This document shows, one piece after another, positions 29,201 through 37,487 of a DNA stretch of 64,000 nt. A model generated the notes under the pieces. The model was not told the DNA's origin, searched no databases, and saw only the letters and a list, made by a program, of their open reading frames with translations. Position 1 is the stretch's first letter; each line of letters begins with the position of its first letter. This stretch comes from Bacteroidetes bacterium UBA1941 (GTDB lineage Bacteria > Bacteroidota > Bacteroidia > Chitinophagales > LD1): assembly GCA_002336805.1 (NCBI GenBank), contig DDEZ01000002.1, forward strand, positions 701,758 to 765,757, in the 5' to 3' direction. Made by a program: the position numbers and the translations under genes.

Positions 29201-32200
29201 TGATGGTACTGCCTCTGTCACCGCCAGCGGTGGTGTAGGTACGCTCACCTATACCTGGTCTAATGGTAGCAGCGCTACATCTCTTACCAATCTCGCTGCG
29301 GCACTCTACTCTGTGACCATCGCTGATGGCAATGGCTGCCAGGTGGTCCGCGCATATACTGTGACAGAGCCGGCTCCGCTCCGCCTCACCCTCAGCAGCA
29401 GCAATGTGACCTGCTATGGCAATGGCAACGGCAGCATAGCTGCAAACGTGACCGGAGGTACAGGTGCATATACATACACATGGTCTCCGGCAGTGAGCGC
29501 AGGCCCTACTGTGACCAATGCTGGTCCGGGTACATACATCCTGACCGTGACAGATGCCAATAACTGCAGCGCAGTAGATAGCGTAGTGATCACACAGCCG
29601 CTCTCAGCACTCTCAGTATCATCTATCGTCACACCGGTGGGCTGTACCGGCCAGGCCAATGGTGCCATACAGCTGCTGCCTAGCGGTGGCGTAGGTGGCT
29701 ATACCTATGCATGGTCTACAGGCCAGGCACTACAGATCATCAGCGGCCTGTCTGCCAATATCTATACTGCCACTGTCACAGATGGCAATGGCTGCCAGGT
29801 CATCGTATCAGATACACTCACAGATCCTACACCTATCACATCCAGCGTGACCGGTACGAGCGCGAGCTGCGTAGGCGCAGGTGGTGGCTCGGCTACCCTC
29901 ACTGTGAGTGGTGGTGTGGCTCCTTATACATTTCTCTGGTCTGATCTAGAGACCACTCAGAATATCAGCAATCTCAGCGGTGGCGTATACCGCGTCATCA
30001 TCACTGATGCCAATGGCTGCCAGCACAATGACAGCGTGGTCATCACTCAGCCTCAGGCCCTCGTAGCTACATTCAGCGTGAGCAATGCTACATGTAATGG
30101 CGCTGCAAATGGCTCCGTCACGGTCAACGTGACAGGTGGTACCGGCGCAGGCACATATACATACGTATGGACCCCATCCGGCAGCATCAGCAATAGCGTA
30201 TCTCCGGCATCTCCGGGTACCTATGTAGTGACTGTCACCGATGGCAATGGCTGTACTCTCGTAGATAGCGCTGCTGTAGGCCAGCCACAGGCTATCTCAG
30301 CACTGGTCTCTGTGACCAATGTGAAGTGTTTTGGTGATACTACAGGCTCGGTCACTGTGAGCGCATTTGGTGGCTCTGGTGCTTATACATATACATGGTC
30401 ACCGAGCGTGAGCACAGGTGCTACAGCGCTCAATCTGGACAGCGGCGTATACTATGTCACCGTCACAGATGCCAATGGCTGCTCTCTGCAAGATAGCGCA
30501 GTGGTATCCCAGCCGGCATCACCTATCATCATTACATCAGTGGTTCACAATGTGACCTGTAATGGTGGCCATGATGGCTCGATACTCGTCGTAGCCAGCG
30601 GCGGTACAGGTTCATACACTTATCAGTGGTCTACCGGTGATACGATCCAGTACATCACAAACCTGGCAGGCAATATAGCCTCTAGCAGCACCTTGTACCA
30701 CGTCACTGTGACGGATGCCAGCGGCTGCCAGGCCAGCGCGGTAGATACGCTCAGGAGCCCGCTGCCTATCATCACTGCTATCACAGGTACAGACGTGACT
30801 TGCGCAGGCGCGAGCAATGGTTCTGCTACTATGACAGTGACTGGCGGCAGGAGTCCATATACATTCTTCTGGTCTAATGCTACTGTCTATCAAAACCTCA
30901 GCAATGTAGGCGGTGGCACCTATACGGTGATCATCACTGACTCCCTGGGATGCAGGGCAGTAGACTCTGTGACTATCAGTGAGCCACTGCCACTCGTCCT
31001 CTCAGTCACTTCTACTAATGTCAGCTGCTTCGGCGCCAACGATGGTACTATCACAGCTACCGTCACAGGTGGTACAGGCGGCTATACATATACATGGTCA
31101 CCTGCCGTGAGCACTACCGGCTCCGTGACCAATGCAGCTCCGGGTACATATGGCCTCACTGTCACAGATGGCAATGGCTGTACGGCCACGGCTTCTGTCT
31201 CTATCACGCAGCCTGCCTCTGCAGTGGCGCTCAGCACCAGCGTGACAGACATCACCTGCCACGATGCTGACAACGGCGCTATCTCTACTCAGGTGAGCGG
31301 TGGCTCCGGTGCATATACATATGCATGGACAGGTGTCGTAGCTACTACACCATCTGTGAGCGGACTGGCTGCAGGCACCTACACCGTGACTGTGACAGAT
31401 GGTAGCGGATGTACTGCTACAGGCACCGGCACTATCACAAACCCTGCCGATATCACCTCTACTACTACGGGTAGTAGCATCCTGTGCGCAGGTGCTGCCA
31501 ATGGTACAGCATCTGTGACCACCGTATCCGGTGGTACAGGTCCATATACTTACCTCTGGTCAAATTTTGCAGCGACGCAGACTATCAGTGGTCTCAGCGG
31601 TGGTCTCTACCGCGTGGTCATCACAGATGCACACGGCTGCCAGCATAGGGATAGCGCATTTGTGTCAGAGCCTCAGCCGCTGTCACTGTCGCTGACCTTT
31701 ACCAGCCCGGGCTGCGCAGGTGGCTCCAATGGTACTATCAGTGCTGCCGTATCCGGTGGTACAGGTGCTTATACTTATACATGGTCTCCTGCAGTGAGCA
31801 CAGGCCCTACCGCTACAAACGTAGCCGCAGGCACATACCACCTGACCGTGACCGATGCCAACGGCTGCTCTATCTCTGATAGCGTAGTAGTGCCTCAGCC
31901 TGCTGCCGTACTCACAGCCAGTGTGCTGGTCACAGACATGACTTGTCACAATGCTGATAATGGTTCGATCACTACACTCGTGAGCGGTGGCTCTGGTTCA
32001 TATACTTATGCCTGGACCGGTACTGCTGCTACTACCGCTACTATCAGCGGCCTGGCTGCAGCTACCTATACTGTGACAGTGACTGACGTAGGCGGCTGTA
32101 CCGCTACTGCCTCCGGCACTATCAATAACCCTTCAGACATCACCTCCACCACTACCGGCTCCAGCCTTCTTTGCGCAGGTGCTGCCAATGGTACAGCTTC

Positions 32201-35200
32201 TGTGACCTCGGTATCCGGTGGTACAGGATCTTATACTTACCTCTGGTCAAACTTTGCTGCTACGCAGAGCATCAGTGGCCTGGGCGGCGGCCTCTACCGG
32301 GTCATCATCACAGATGCCAATGGCTGCCAGCATAGGGATAGCGCATTTGTGTCAGAGCCTCAGCCGCTGTCACTGACGCTGACCTTCACCAGCCCTGGCT
32401 GCGCAGGCGGGTCTAACGGATCTATATCCGCTGCCGTATCCGGTGGTACAGGTGCTTACACCTATACATGGTCTCCTGCTGTGAGCTCCGGCCCTACAGC
32501 GAGCAACGTAGGCGCAGGTACATATCACCTGACCGTGACTGATGCCAATGGCTGTGCTATCTCTGATAGCGTAGTGATACTTCAGCCTGCTGCTGTGCTG
32601 ACTGCCAGTGTGCTGGTCACAGACATCACATGCCACGATGCTGATAACGGATCCATCACTACACTCGTGAGTGGCGGATCGGGCAACTACTCCTATGCAT
32701 GGACAGGCACCGCAGCTACTACCGCTACGATCACTAGTCTGGCTGCTGGTTCCTATACTGTGACCGTGACTGACCTCGGTGGCTGTACTGCTACCGCCAC
32801 AGGCACTATCACAAATCCATCTGCCATCACCTCTGCCGCAGCGGGTACTAACGTGACCTGCGCAGGCGCGGCAAACGGTACAGCCTCTGTGACCTCTGTA
32901 TCCGGTGGTACAGGTCCATACACTTACCTCTGGTCAAACTTTGCAGCTACACAGACCATCAGTGGCCTGAGTGGCGGCGTATACCGTGTGGTCATCTCTG
33001 ATGCACATGGCTGCCAGCACAGGGATAGCGTGATCATCACTGAGCCACTGCCGCTCGTAGCTACCCTCAGCGTGACTCAGATCACTTGCAACGGTCAGAA
33101 TAACGGTGCTATCACGGTAGCTACCACAGGCGGTACCGGTACGGTGGCATTTGTCTGGACACCTGGTGGCCAGACCACACCTACCATTTCTAACCTGTCT
33201 GCCGGTACATACAGCGTAGTAGGTACAGATGCTAATGGCTGTACAGCTTCAGCTTCCGCTACTATAGTCAATCCGGGCATTCTCACATCGGCTAGTGTGG
33301 TCAATAACCCTACCTGCAATAATGGTACAGGTACCGTAAGCCTCGTAGTGAACGGTGGCACACAGCCATATAGCTACAACTGGTCCGGCGCGCTCGCCGG
33401 TTCTGGCCAGTCAGCTACAAACGTGTCTCCGGGTACGTACAATGTCACCATCACTGATGCTCATGGATGTACAGTGGTAGACTCTGCCAGGGTACTGGCA
33501 CCGGCACCTATCTACATCAGCGGTATCATCTCCGGCGTGAGCTGCCATGGCAATGCTAACGGCTCTGTGATCACTACCGTATATGGTGGTGTGCAGCCAT
33601 ACAGCTACCAGTGGCACTATGATAGCCTCGCAGGTGCTGCAGGCCCTATCACAAAGGATTGGCTGCAGCTGTCAGGTGGTGAGTACTACCTGGCCGTGAC
33701 TGACATCAATAACTGCTCTGCTTCATTCCACGCGTCGATACATGAGGCAGACTCGCTGAAGCTCACCCTGACTGAGACCAATGTGACATGCTACGGCCTC
33801 AGCAATGGTACGCTGCAGGCGTCACCTGCAGGTGGTACTACACCATACCACTTCCTGTGGAATAACTTCGTGACAGACTCTGTGCAGTCTGGTGTATCTG
33901 CGGGCAGCTATGGCGTAGTAGTCACCGACTCAAACGGCTGCCAGCAGACGAAGACCATAACTGTAAGCCAGCCTGCTGCGCTCATATCTCATGTCACAGC
34001 TGTCAATCCGGCATGTAGTGGCCAGTCCAGCGGTACAGCTACGGTAGCTGTGAGCGGTGGCTCCGGTACCGGTACATATACCTACGCATGGAGTACTACT
34101 CCGGCGCAGAGTACAGCTACAGCTACGGGCCTCTCCGCAGGTGCATACTATGTGACAGTGACAGACGGCAACGGCTGCTCACTCACAGATAGCACAGCAC
34201 TCACAGCACCTCAGGCGCTGGCTGTCAATACTGCTATCAGCAATCCTACCTGTGCAGATGGTAGCAATGGTTTCGTATCTCTGGATGTACGCCAGGGTAC
34301 TGCACCATACAACTACAGCTGGAATACATCTCCTGCCCAGGCAGGCAATGTGGCCTCCGGCCTCACAGCAGGTACCTATGTGGCTACCATCACTGATGCT
34401 GCAGGCTGCCAGCTCCTCGATACTGCTATCGTAGTAGCACCGGCACCTATCACTATCAGCCTGACTGGCTTAGGTAGCTCTACATGTGTCAATTCTGCCG
34501 ATGGATTTGTAGTAGTGAGCGTCACAGGTGGCCTCGCTCCGTACATCTATCAGGTAGGTACATTGACACAGAGCTCTGATACATTCCGCAACCTCACTCC
34601 GGGTACATACAACCTGTCTGTGAGGGATGCCAATACCTGCGAAGCGACTACCAACTGGACTATCTCTGCCTCCAGCAGCTTTACAGTAGACCTCGCAGTA
34701 GATCATGATGTGATCCTGGCGGGTGAGACTATACAGCTCACTGCTACACCTACATCAGATACCACTGTCACTGGCTACACATGGATCACACAGGACTCAT
34801 CGCTGAACTTCAGCGCATGCGGTAGCGCGGCCAACTGCCCTAACCCTACTGCTGTGCCACAGGCTTCATACACCTACATCGTACAGGCTGCCAATGCACG
34901 TGGCTGTATCGCATCTGACACAGTACGTGTCACTGTGAGCAATCAGCCTTCTGAGTTCATGCCGTCTGCCTTTACACCTAACGGTGATGGCAATAACGAC
35001 CGCTTCCAGATGGATATCCTCGGTGCCAAGGATCTGCATGTACAGGTATGGAACCGTTGGGGTGAGAAGGTCTATGACAATCCTACTCAGAAGAATGGTG
35101 TGGATCAATCTTCTAGTGAAGGTTGGGATGGTTTCTTCCGTAGCAAGAAGGTAGAGTTTGGCACATACATCTATCAGATAGATGTCAACTACCTGAACGG

Positions 35201-35243
35201 ACAGAAGAAGACGATCTCCGGCTCTATCACTGTGATGCCATAA
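26277..35243 (+). CDS. Giant T9SS type B adhesin with 25 SprB repeats
   Basis: A surface protein of about 2988 residues. The frame is open 26 codons upstream, but the ATG at 26277 starts a normal signal peptide ending at SVASAQ and follows a promoter. After a short Cys-containing N-terminus, six Ig-like repeats of about 86 residues (about 194-708) share TTATVGGTQ, CGTLTS, LGGN, GTGTW and TVNYY. A PKD-like domain leads into 25 SprB modules (about 800-2790), each with an early Cys and an ending like TVTDANGC. The sorting domain (about 2890-2988) has AFTPNGDGNNDRF and WNRWGEKVY. Modules 11-18 contain a higher-order repeat with a 687-nt period. SprB in Flavobacterium is the mobile gliding adhesin; a similar role is inferred. 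No sprC, sprD or sprF neighbours are present. Confidence 0.92.
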   Translation: MKKISTHFRQALLSLFFSVSIISVASAQCILQGSISNPSCGATVNTPNVGGMQEWSMSSTIGADYTVSISGSNGCGGYSASPGSFTATGTSTIVDILAGGACCWTAGGTSATLTYTRIGYTNTTSAATMCQGTTRSLTVSPAPFTAGTWSVIAGTGNGTISGTTFTATAAGTVTVRYTKGGCNSDVSFTIDAAPTTATVGGTQSICGLVSGGLGGNTPGVGTGTWSKISGPGTVTFSNANTGNATATVSAYGTYVLQWSIANGVCSPSTATVTVNYYQTPTTATVGATQDVCGTLTTGSLGGNTPAVGTGTWTQLSGPGTSTFSAVNSGSSTATASVPGTYVYTWTIANGVCPSSSANITVNYYASPTTATVGGTQNLCGTLTSANLGGNSPTVGTGAWSQTSGPGTTTFSNPASPSASATASVAGTYTYTWSISNGTCTPSTADVVVNFYAIPPAATVAAPSLNACGTLTSPALGGNVAAPGTGTWTQVSGIGSSTFSNVNSESSTATVTMPGTYVFKWTITNGNCPATSANVTVNYYDAPTTATVGPNQAVCSLTSGQLGGNAPGVGIGTWTQAAGPGVTFFSSVNSGSSTASVSVQGTYIFTWTIANGPCTSTANDTVNFYSNPTIATVGADQKLCGTLTSNALGGNTPAIGTGTWSQIAGPGTTTFSNVNAGSSTATVSAYGIYTYEWTISNGTCTPTTADMTVFFIPSPTGGTIANAAFCSAVGSTSISVTGVSNANQYSWALPAGLTGSSTTSNIGIGGTTPGTYTVTVTPSNVQFGVTCTGTPITGTVQILAQPVIDSVNMGSVSCYGGSDDTIRIYAHTSNGSLFYSVDNGLTFPNSTGVFPNQIAGAYNLQVRDDSTCTTSYSGNPALVTQPTALQVTIASYSNVRCSGDSTGFINIAVSGATPPYSFAWNNSATSQNIIDLGAGSYTVTVTDAKGCQQTLTQAIASPALITATATGTNISCYGANDGTASVTASGGVGTLTYTWSNGSSATSLTNLAAALYSVTIADGNGCQVVRAYTVTEPAPLRLTLSSSNVTCYGNGNGSIAANVTGGTGAYTYTWSPAVSAGPTVTNAGPGTYILTVTDANNCSAVDSVVITQPLSALSVSSIVTPVGCTGQANGAIQLLPSGGVGGYTYAWSTGQALQIISGLSANIYTATVTDGNGCQVIVSDTLTDPTPITSSVTGTSASCVGAGGGSATLTVSGGVAPYTFLWSDLETTQNISNLSGGVYRVIITDANGCQHNDSVVITQPQALVATFSVSNATCNGAANGSVTVNVTGGTGAGTYTYVWTPSGSISNSVSPASPGTYVVTVTDGNGCTLVDSAAVGQPQAISALVSVTNVKCFGDTTGSVTVSAFGGSGAYTYTWSPSVSTGATALNLDSGVYYVTVTDANGCSLQDSAVVSQPASPIIITSVVHNVTCNGGHDGSILVVASGGTGSYTYQWSTGDTIQYITNLAGNIASSSTLYHVTVTDASGCQASAVDTLRSPLPIITAITGTDVTCAGASNGSATMTVTGGRSPYTFFWSNATVYQNLSNVGGGTYTVIITDSLGCRAVDSVTISEPLPLVLSVTSTNVSCFGANDGTITATVTGGTGGYTYTWSPAVSTTGSVTNAAPGTYGLTVTDGNGCTATASVSITQPASAVALSTSVTDITCHDADNGAISTQVSGGSGAYTYAWTGVVATTPSVSGLAAGTYTVTVTDGSGCTATGTGTITNPADITSTTTGSSILCAGAANGTASVTTVSGGTGPYTYLWSNFAATQTISGLSGGLYRVVITDAHGCQHRDSAFVSEPQPLSLSLTFTSPGCAGGSNGTISAAVSGGTGAYTYTWSPAVSTGPTATNVAAGTYHLTVTDANGCSISDSVVVPQPAAVLTASVLVTDMTCHNADNGSITTLVSGGSGSYTYAWTGTAATTATISGLAAATYTVTVTDVGGCTATASGTINNPSDITSTTTGSSLLCAGAANGTASVTSVSGGTGSYTYLWSNFAATQSISGLGGGLYRVIITDANGCQHRDSAFVSEPQPLSLTLTFTSPGCAGGSNGSISAAVSGGTGAYTYTWSPAVSSGPTASNVGAGTYHLTVTDANGCAISDSVVILQPAAVLTASVLVTDITCHDADNGSITTLVSGGSGNYSYAWTGTAATTATITSLAAGSYTVTVTDLGGCTATATGTITNPSAITSAAAGTNVTCAGAANGTASVTSVSGGTGPYTYLWSNFAATQTISGLSGGVYRVVISDAHGCQHRDSVIITEPLPLVATLSVTQITCNGQNNGAITVATTGGTGTVAFVWTPGGQTTPTISNLSAGTYSVVGTDANGCTASASATIVNPGILTSASVVNNPTCNNGTGTVSLVVNGGTQPYSYNWSGALAGSGQSATNVSPGTYNVTITDAHGCTVVDSARVLAPAPIYISGIISGVSCHGNANGSVITTVYGGVQPYSYQWHYDSLAGAAGPITKDWLQLSGGEYYLAVTDINNCSASFHASIHEADSLKLTLTETNVTCYGLSNGTLQASPAGGTTPYHFLWNNFVTDSVQSGVSAGSYGVVVTDSNGCQQTKTITVSQPAALISHVTAVNPACSGQSSGTATVAVSGGSGTGTYTYAWSTTPAQSTATATGLSAGAYYVTVTDGNGCSLTDSTALTAPQALAVNTAISNPTCADGSNGFVSLDVRQGTAPYNYSWNTSPAQAGNVASGLTAGTYVATITDAAGCQLLDTAIVVAPAPITISLTGLGSSTCVNSADGFVVVSVTGGLAPYIYQVGTLTQSSDTFRNLTPGTYNLSVRDANTCEATTNWTISASSSFTVDLAVDHDVILAGETIQLTATPTSDTTVTGYTWITQDSSLNFSACGSAANCPNPTAVPQASYTYIVQAANARGCIASDTVRVTVSNQPSEFMPSAFTPNGDGNNDRFQMDILGAKDLHVQVWNRWGEKVYDNPTQKNGVDQSSSEGWDGFFRSKKVEFGTYIYQIDVNYLNGQKKTISGSITVMP
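31248..33008 (+). repeat. 687-nt higher-order repeat of three SprB modules
   Basis: The module starting with D(I/M)TCH(D/N)ADNG begins at 31248, 31935 and 32622, exactly 687 nt (229 codons) apart. It is followed each time by an (S/N)xxCAGAANGTASVT module, and in the first two copies also by a SPGCAGGSNG module. The array is two full copies and a partial third, conserved both in protein and at many silent positions. Confidence 0.85.
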
Positions 35244-35263
35244 TATCAAGCGACAGATACTAC

Positions 35264-35297
35264 AAAGCCCTCATGATACCATGAGGGCTTTTTTATT
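35264..35297 (+). terminator. Rho-independent terminator after the second giant adhesin
   Basis: AAAGCCCTCATG (35264-35275) pairs with CATGAGGGCTTT (35280-35291), followed by more T residues. It starts 20 nt after the stop and lies between convergent genes. Confidence 0.92.
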
Positions 35298-35315
35298 TAT
35301 CAAAAGTGCAGGGTA

Positions 35316-36035
35316 TCATTTGCCCTTTTCCACCTTGTCTACGATAGATGCTATAAAGGGCGATACCTTTATCAGGCGGATCATGGCATCATTCATCACA
35401 TTTATGGGAAAAGGGAACTTTCTCTTGAAGTCTACGAAAAGGACGATACGGATGTCATCGCTGTTATTCCACGCCTCGTGCGTCACCGTATCATCAAATA
35501 TCAGGCTGCGCCCCTGCTGCCAGTGGTACACGCTGTCTCCTATCCGTATGCCACAGCTATCTGCCGGTATAGGCACCTGCAGTGCCAGATGGTAGCGGAG
35601 CACACCCTTGTAGGGGCCGCGATGCGGCGCTATAGCAGTATGAGGCTCTATGATGGAGAAAAACGCCGTGACCATGCCCGGTATTTTTTGTAGCACGCTA
35701 TCTGTGTCCGGGCATTGAGAGAGATTCTTTTCAAAGCGGGCACCATAGGCATAGAGCATGTAGGTCTTCCAGCGGCGCTCACCTGTCACTATCCGCCGCT
35801 GCTCGGCAGAGAGATCATCAAAATTTGGAATCGAATCATAGTCCGCCAGTATAGTATTCAGTTCGGCCCGTATGCGGTCATATCCTTGCTCCACGTCTTT
35901 GGTCCATGGATACTGGCGTGTATTCATCACCGCTTCTTTCTCAGGGCCGAAGAGGCTCAATACCTGCTCTATACCAAAGATCACCTGCTGCCCGGTAGCT
36001 GATATGATCTTGTATATATTAGAATCCTGCTGCAT
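35316..36035 (-). CDS. Aspartyl/asparaginyl beta-hydroxylase-family oxygenase
   Basis: A 239-residue protein of the AspH/LpxO-like cupin-fold Fe(II)/2-oxoglutarate dioxygenase family. The conserved core is in the C-terminal half: PHTAIAPHRGPYKGVLRYHL gives the first iron histidine and the 2-oxoglutarate region, and GRSLIFDDTVTHEAWN with RIVLFVDFKRKF gives the second histidine and the strand carrying the 2OG-binding Arg. No signal peptide is visible, so it should act in the cytoplasm or at the inner face of the membrane. Bacterial relatives hydroxylate lipid A acyl chains, ornithine lipids or peptides; the substrate here is unknown. It converges on the giant adhesin gene with a terminator between them. 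Confidence 0.85.
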   Translation of the reverse strand: MQQDSNIYKIISATGQQVIFGIEQVLSLFGPEKEAVMNTRQYPWTKDVEQGYDRIRAELNTILADYDSIPNFDDLSAEQRRIVTGERRWKTYMLYAYGARFEKNLSQCPDTDSVLQKIPGMVTAFFSIIEPHTAIAPHRGPYKGVLRYHLALQVPIPADSCGIRIGDSVYHWQQGRSLIFDDTVTHEAWNNSDDIRIVLFVDFKRKFPFPINVMNDAMIRLIKVSPFIASIVDKVEKGK

Positions 36036-36102
36036 GGATAGATTGTACGGTCGTCATTTCAAATTTATTAATACTTTTATTCGGAAAGCACTAATCGATA
36101 TC

Positions 36103-36678
36103 ATGACCACCATATATAGCCATCTACGGTCCTTGAGCACAGCGGTATCCGTGACAGTTCTCTTGGTAGCAGGTATGTCTTCTTGTACTAAGCACTATGC
36201 CAGTGCTACTACGGCTGCTGCCCCTGCGGCGGCTACCAGCCCTGTAGTGGAGAAGAGGACAGAGCCCGTAGCCACTACGCCGATCACCGTTGATACTACT
36301 ACCGGGCCTTCCCTGCATGATAGCCTCGTAGGTACCTGGCGCCTCCGCACAGTAGAGCTGGACAATGCAGTGAGTGCGCTCAGCTCCTATGGCACTCAGG
36401 CCGAGCGCGACCAGATGGTAGAGAAGCAAAAGCAGTTTCAGGATGCGCTGAAGGGCCTCGTGGCTACTTTTGCTGCAGATGATACATATACCTCCGGATA
36501 TGCAGGCAGTAAAGATACCGGCACCTGGCGCGTGACCCGCCGCCGCGGACTGGATACTATCAGCAAGACAGATGGCAACCCATCATCCTATCAGGTGCGG
36601 TCTGTCACTGCCTCTACACTCGTCGTCATGCTCGATGCCAGTGATGTGAAGCTGGTGCTCACATTGGACAGGCAGTGA
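36103..36678 (+). CDS. Lipoprotein, lipocalin-like, unknown function
   Basis: A 191-residue predicted lipoprotein. The signal ends in VLLVAGMSSC, with Cys at about residue 28 as the lipid-anchored residue, followed by a low-complexity Ala/Thr/Pro/Val linker. The folded part begins near SLHDSLVGTWRLRTVELDNA; a GTWxL start followed by short beta strands (ATFAADDTYTSGYAGSKDTG, TSTLVVMLDASDVKLVLTLD) is typical of lipocalin-like/DUF4923-type Bacteroidota proteins. The open frame extends 77 codons upstream, but that part overlaps the oxygenase gene on the other strand and has no signal; the ATG at 36103 is clear. A TACTTTTA box lies 23 nt upstream. Confidence 0.8.
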   Translation: MTTIYSHLRSLSTAVSVTVLLVAGMSSCTKHYASATTAAAPAAATSPVVEKRTEPVATTPITVDTTTGPSLHDSLVGTWRLRTVELDNAVSALSSYGTQAERDQMVEKQKQFQDALKGLVATFAADDTYTSGYAGSKDTGTWRVTRRRGLDTISKTDGNPSSYQVRSVTASTLVVMLDASDVKLVLTLDRQ

Positions 36679-36722
36679 CCATCACCACGGGCGTGAGCCG
36701 CAGTTTTATTCAGATTTATTGA

Positions 36723-36730
36723 TACTTTTA
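36723..36730 (+). promoter_or_regulatory. -7 promoter box 5 nt before the WecD-like gene
   Basis: TACTTTTA differs from TAnnTTTG in one base and ends 5 nt before the ATG at 36736. It may start the transcript of the following glycan genes. Confidence 0.35.
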
Positions 36731-36735
36731 TCCGT

Positions 36736-37482
36736 ATGATAGAGTTTTCTGCACGGGAGAGTGAGTTGTTTGGAGTCCGTTTTGGCAGGGCTACTATCAC
36801 GTCAGACTTTCGGGACTGGGAGCGGGTCAGGAGGCTCAGTACAGAGATGCAGCTGGACTATCTCCGCCTGAAGATCGTAAACCCCGATGATAGCTTCCTG
36901 GATCATTTCAATAGCATAAAATGGCACGCCGACCTCATGGGCGTGATACGTCTATACAAGATCGTAGCCAAAGAAGCGCATGCCACATACGAAGCACCTG
37001 TCGCTACATTCAAAAAGGCTACAGAGGCTGACAAACAATTGCTGAAAGACCTGCTGATACAGACATATACAGAGGTGCCGTTCGGCTTCTTTCAGTATAA
37101 AGCCCTGCTGGAGAAGTTTCCTCATCACAAGCAACTGGAGAATATAGGCACCTACATAGCAGACAATTTCTGCGGTCAGCACAAAGACCGGGAGGCTTAT
37201 ATCGGCTATGTGAATGGCAAGCCGATCGAATGCTTCGCCTCAGACTTTACGGATGGGAGCACAGCGGTCACACTCTATGCCGGTATCCTCACAGAGTACA
37301 GGGACAATGATCTGTTCAAGGATATGATCCGTTTTTTCAAACAGCTGTGCTGGCAGAAGGGGATGAAGAAATCTATCTGCGGTGCCCGCCTGGAGAATCT
37401 CTCCAGCCAGTACGCCATGGAGCGCGAGGGCTCAGTCTCCTACGGTACGGAGTGGGTATACATGATCAGCTTTGACAAATAG
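36736..37482 (+). CDS. WecD/RffC-like acyltransferase (GNAT)
   Basis: A 248-residue GNAT-type protein. The N-terminal part, ESELFGVRFGRATITSDF, resembles the SEFFGxRxGR start of WecD, the dTDP-fucosamine (dTDP-4-amino-4,6-dideoxygalactose) acetyltransferase. The C-terminal GNAT domain has VTLYAGILTEYRDNDLFKDM and ends in ARLENLSSQYAMEREGSVSY. The classic RxxGxG/A loop is replaced by EYRDNDLF, so acetyl-CoA binding should be checked. It starts a run of co-directional genes and its stop is 5 nt from the GTG of the TMTC-like gene. An acetyltransferase acting on a sugar nucleotide or lipid-linked sugar is the best guess. Confidence 0.7.
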   Translation: MIEFSARESELFGVRFGRATITSDFRDWERVRRLSTEMQLDYLRLKIVNPDDSFLDHFNSIKWHADLMGVIRLYKIVAKEAHATYEAPVATFKKATEADKQLLKDLLIQTYTEVPFGFFQYKALLEKFPHHKQLENIGTYIADNFCGQHKDREAYIGYVNGKPIECFASDFTDGSTAVTLYAGILTEYRDNDLFKDMIRFFKQLCWQKGMKKSICGARLENLSSQYAMEREGSVSYGTEWVYMISFDK

Positions 37483-37487
37483 CAGCA

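Noticed and set aside
20780..33617. Long minus-strand and alternate-frame ORFs inside the giant adhesin genes
   Set aside because: They are by-products of repetitive Gly/Thr/Ser/Val codons, have skewed composition (poly Pro/Ala/Val or Arg/Cys-rich) and no protein-like domains, while the plus-strand frame is unbroken with clear motifs.
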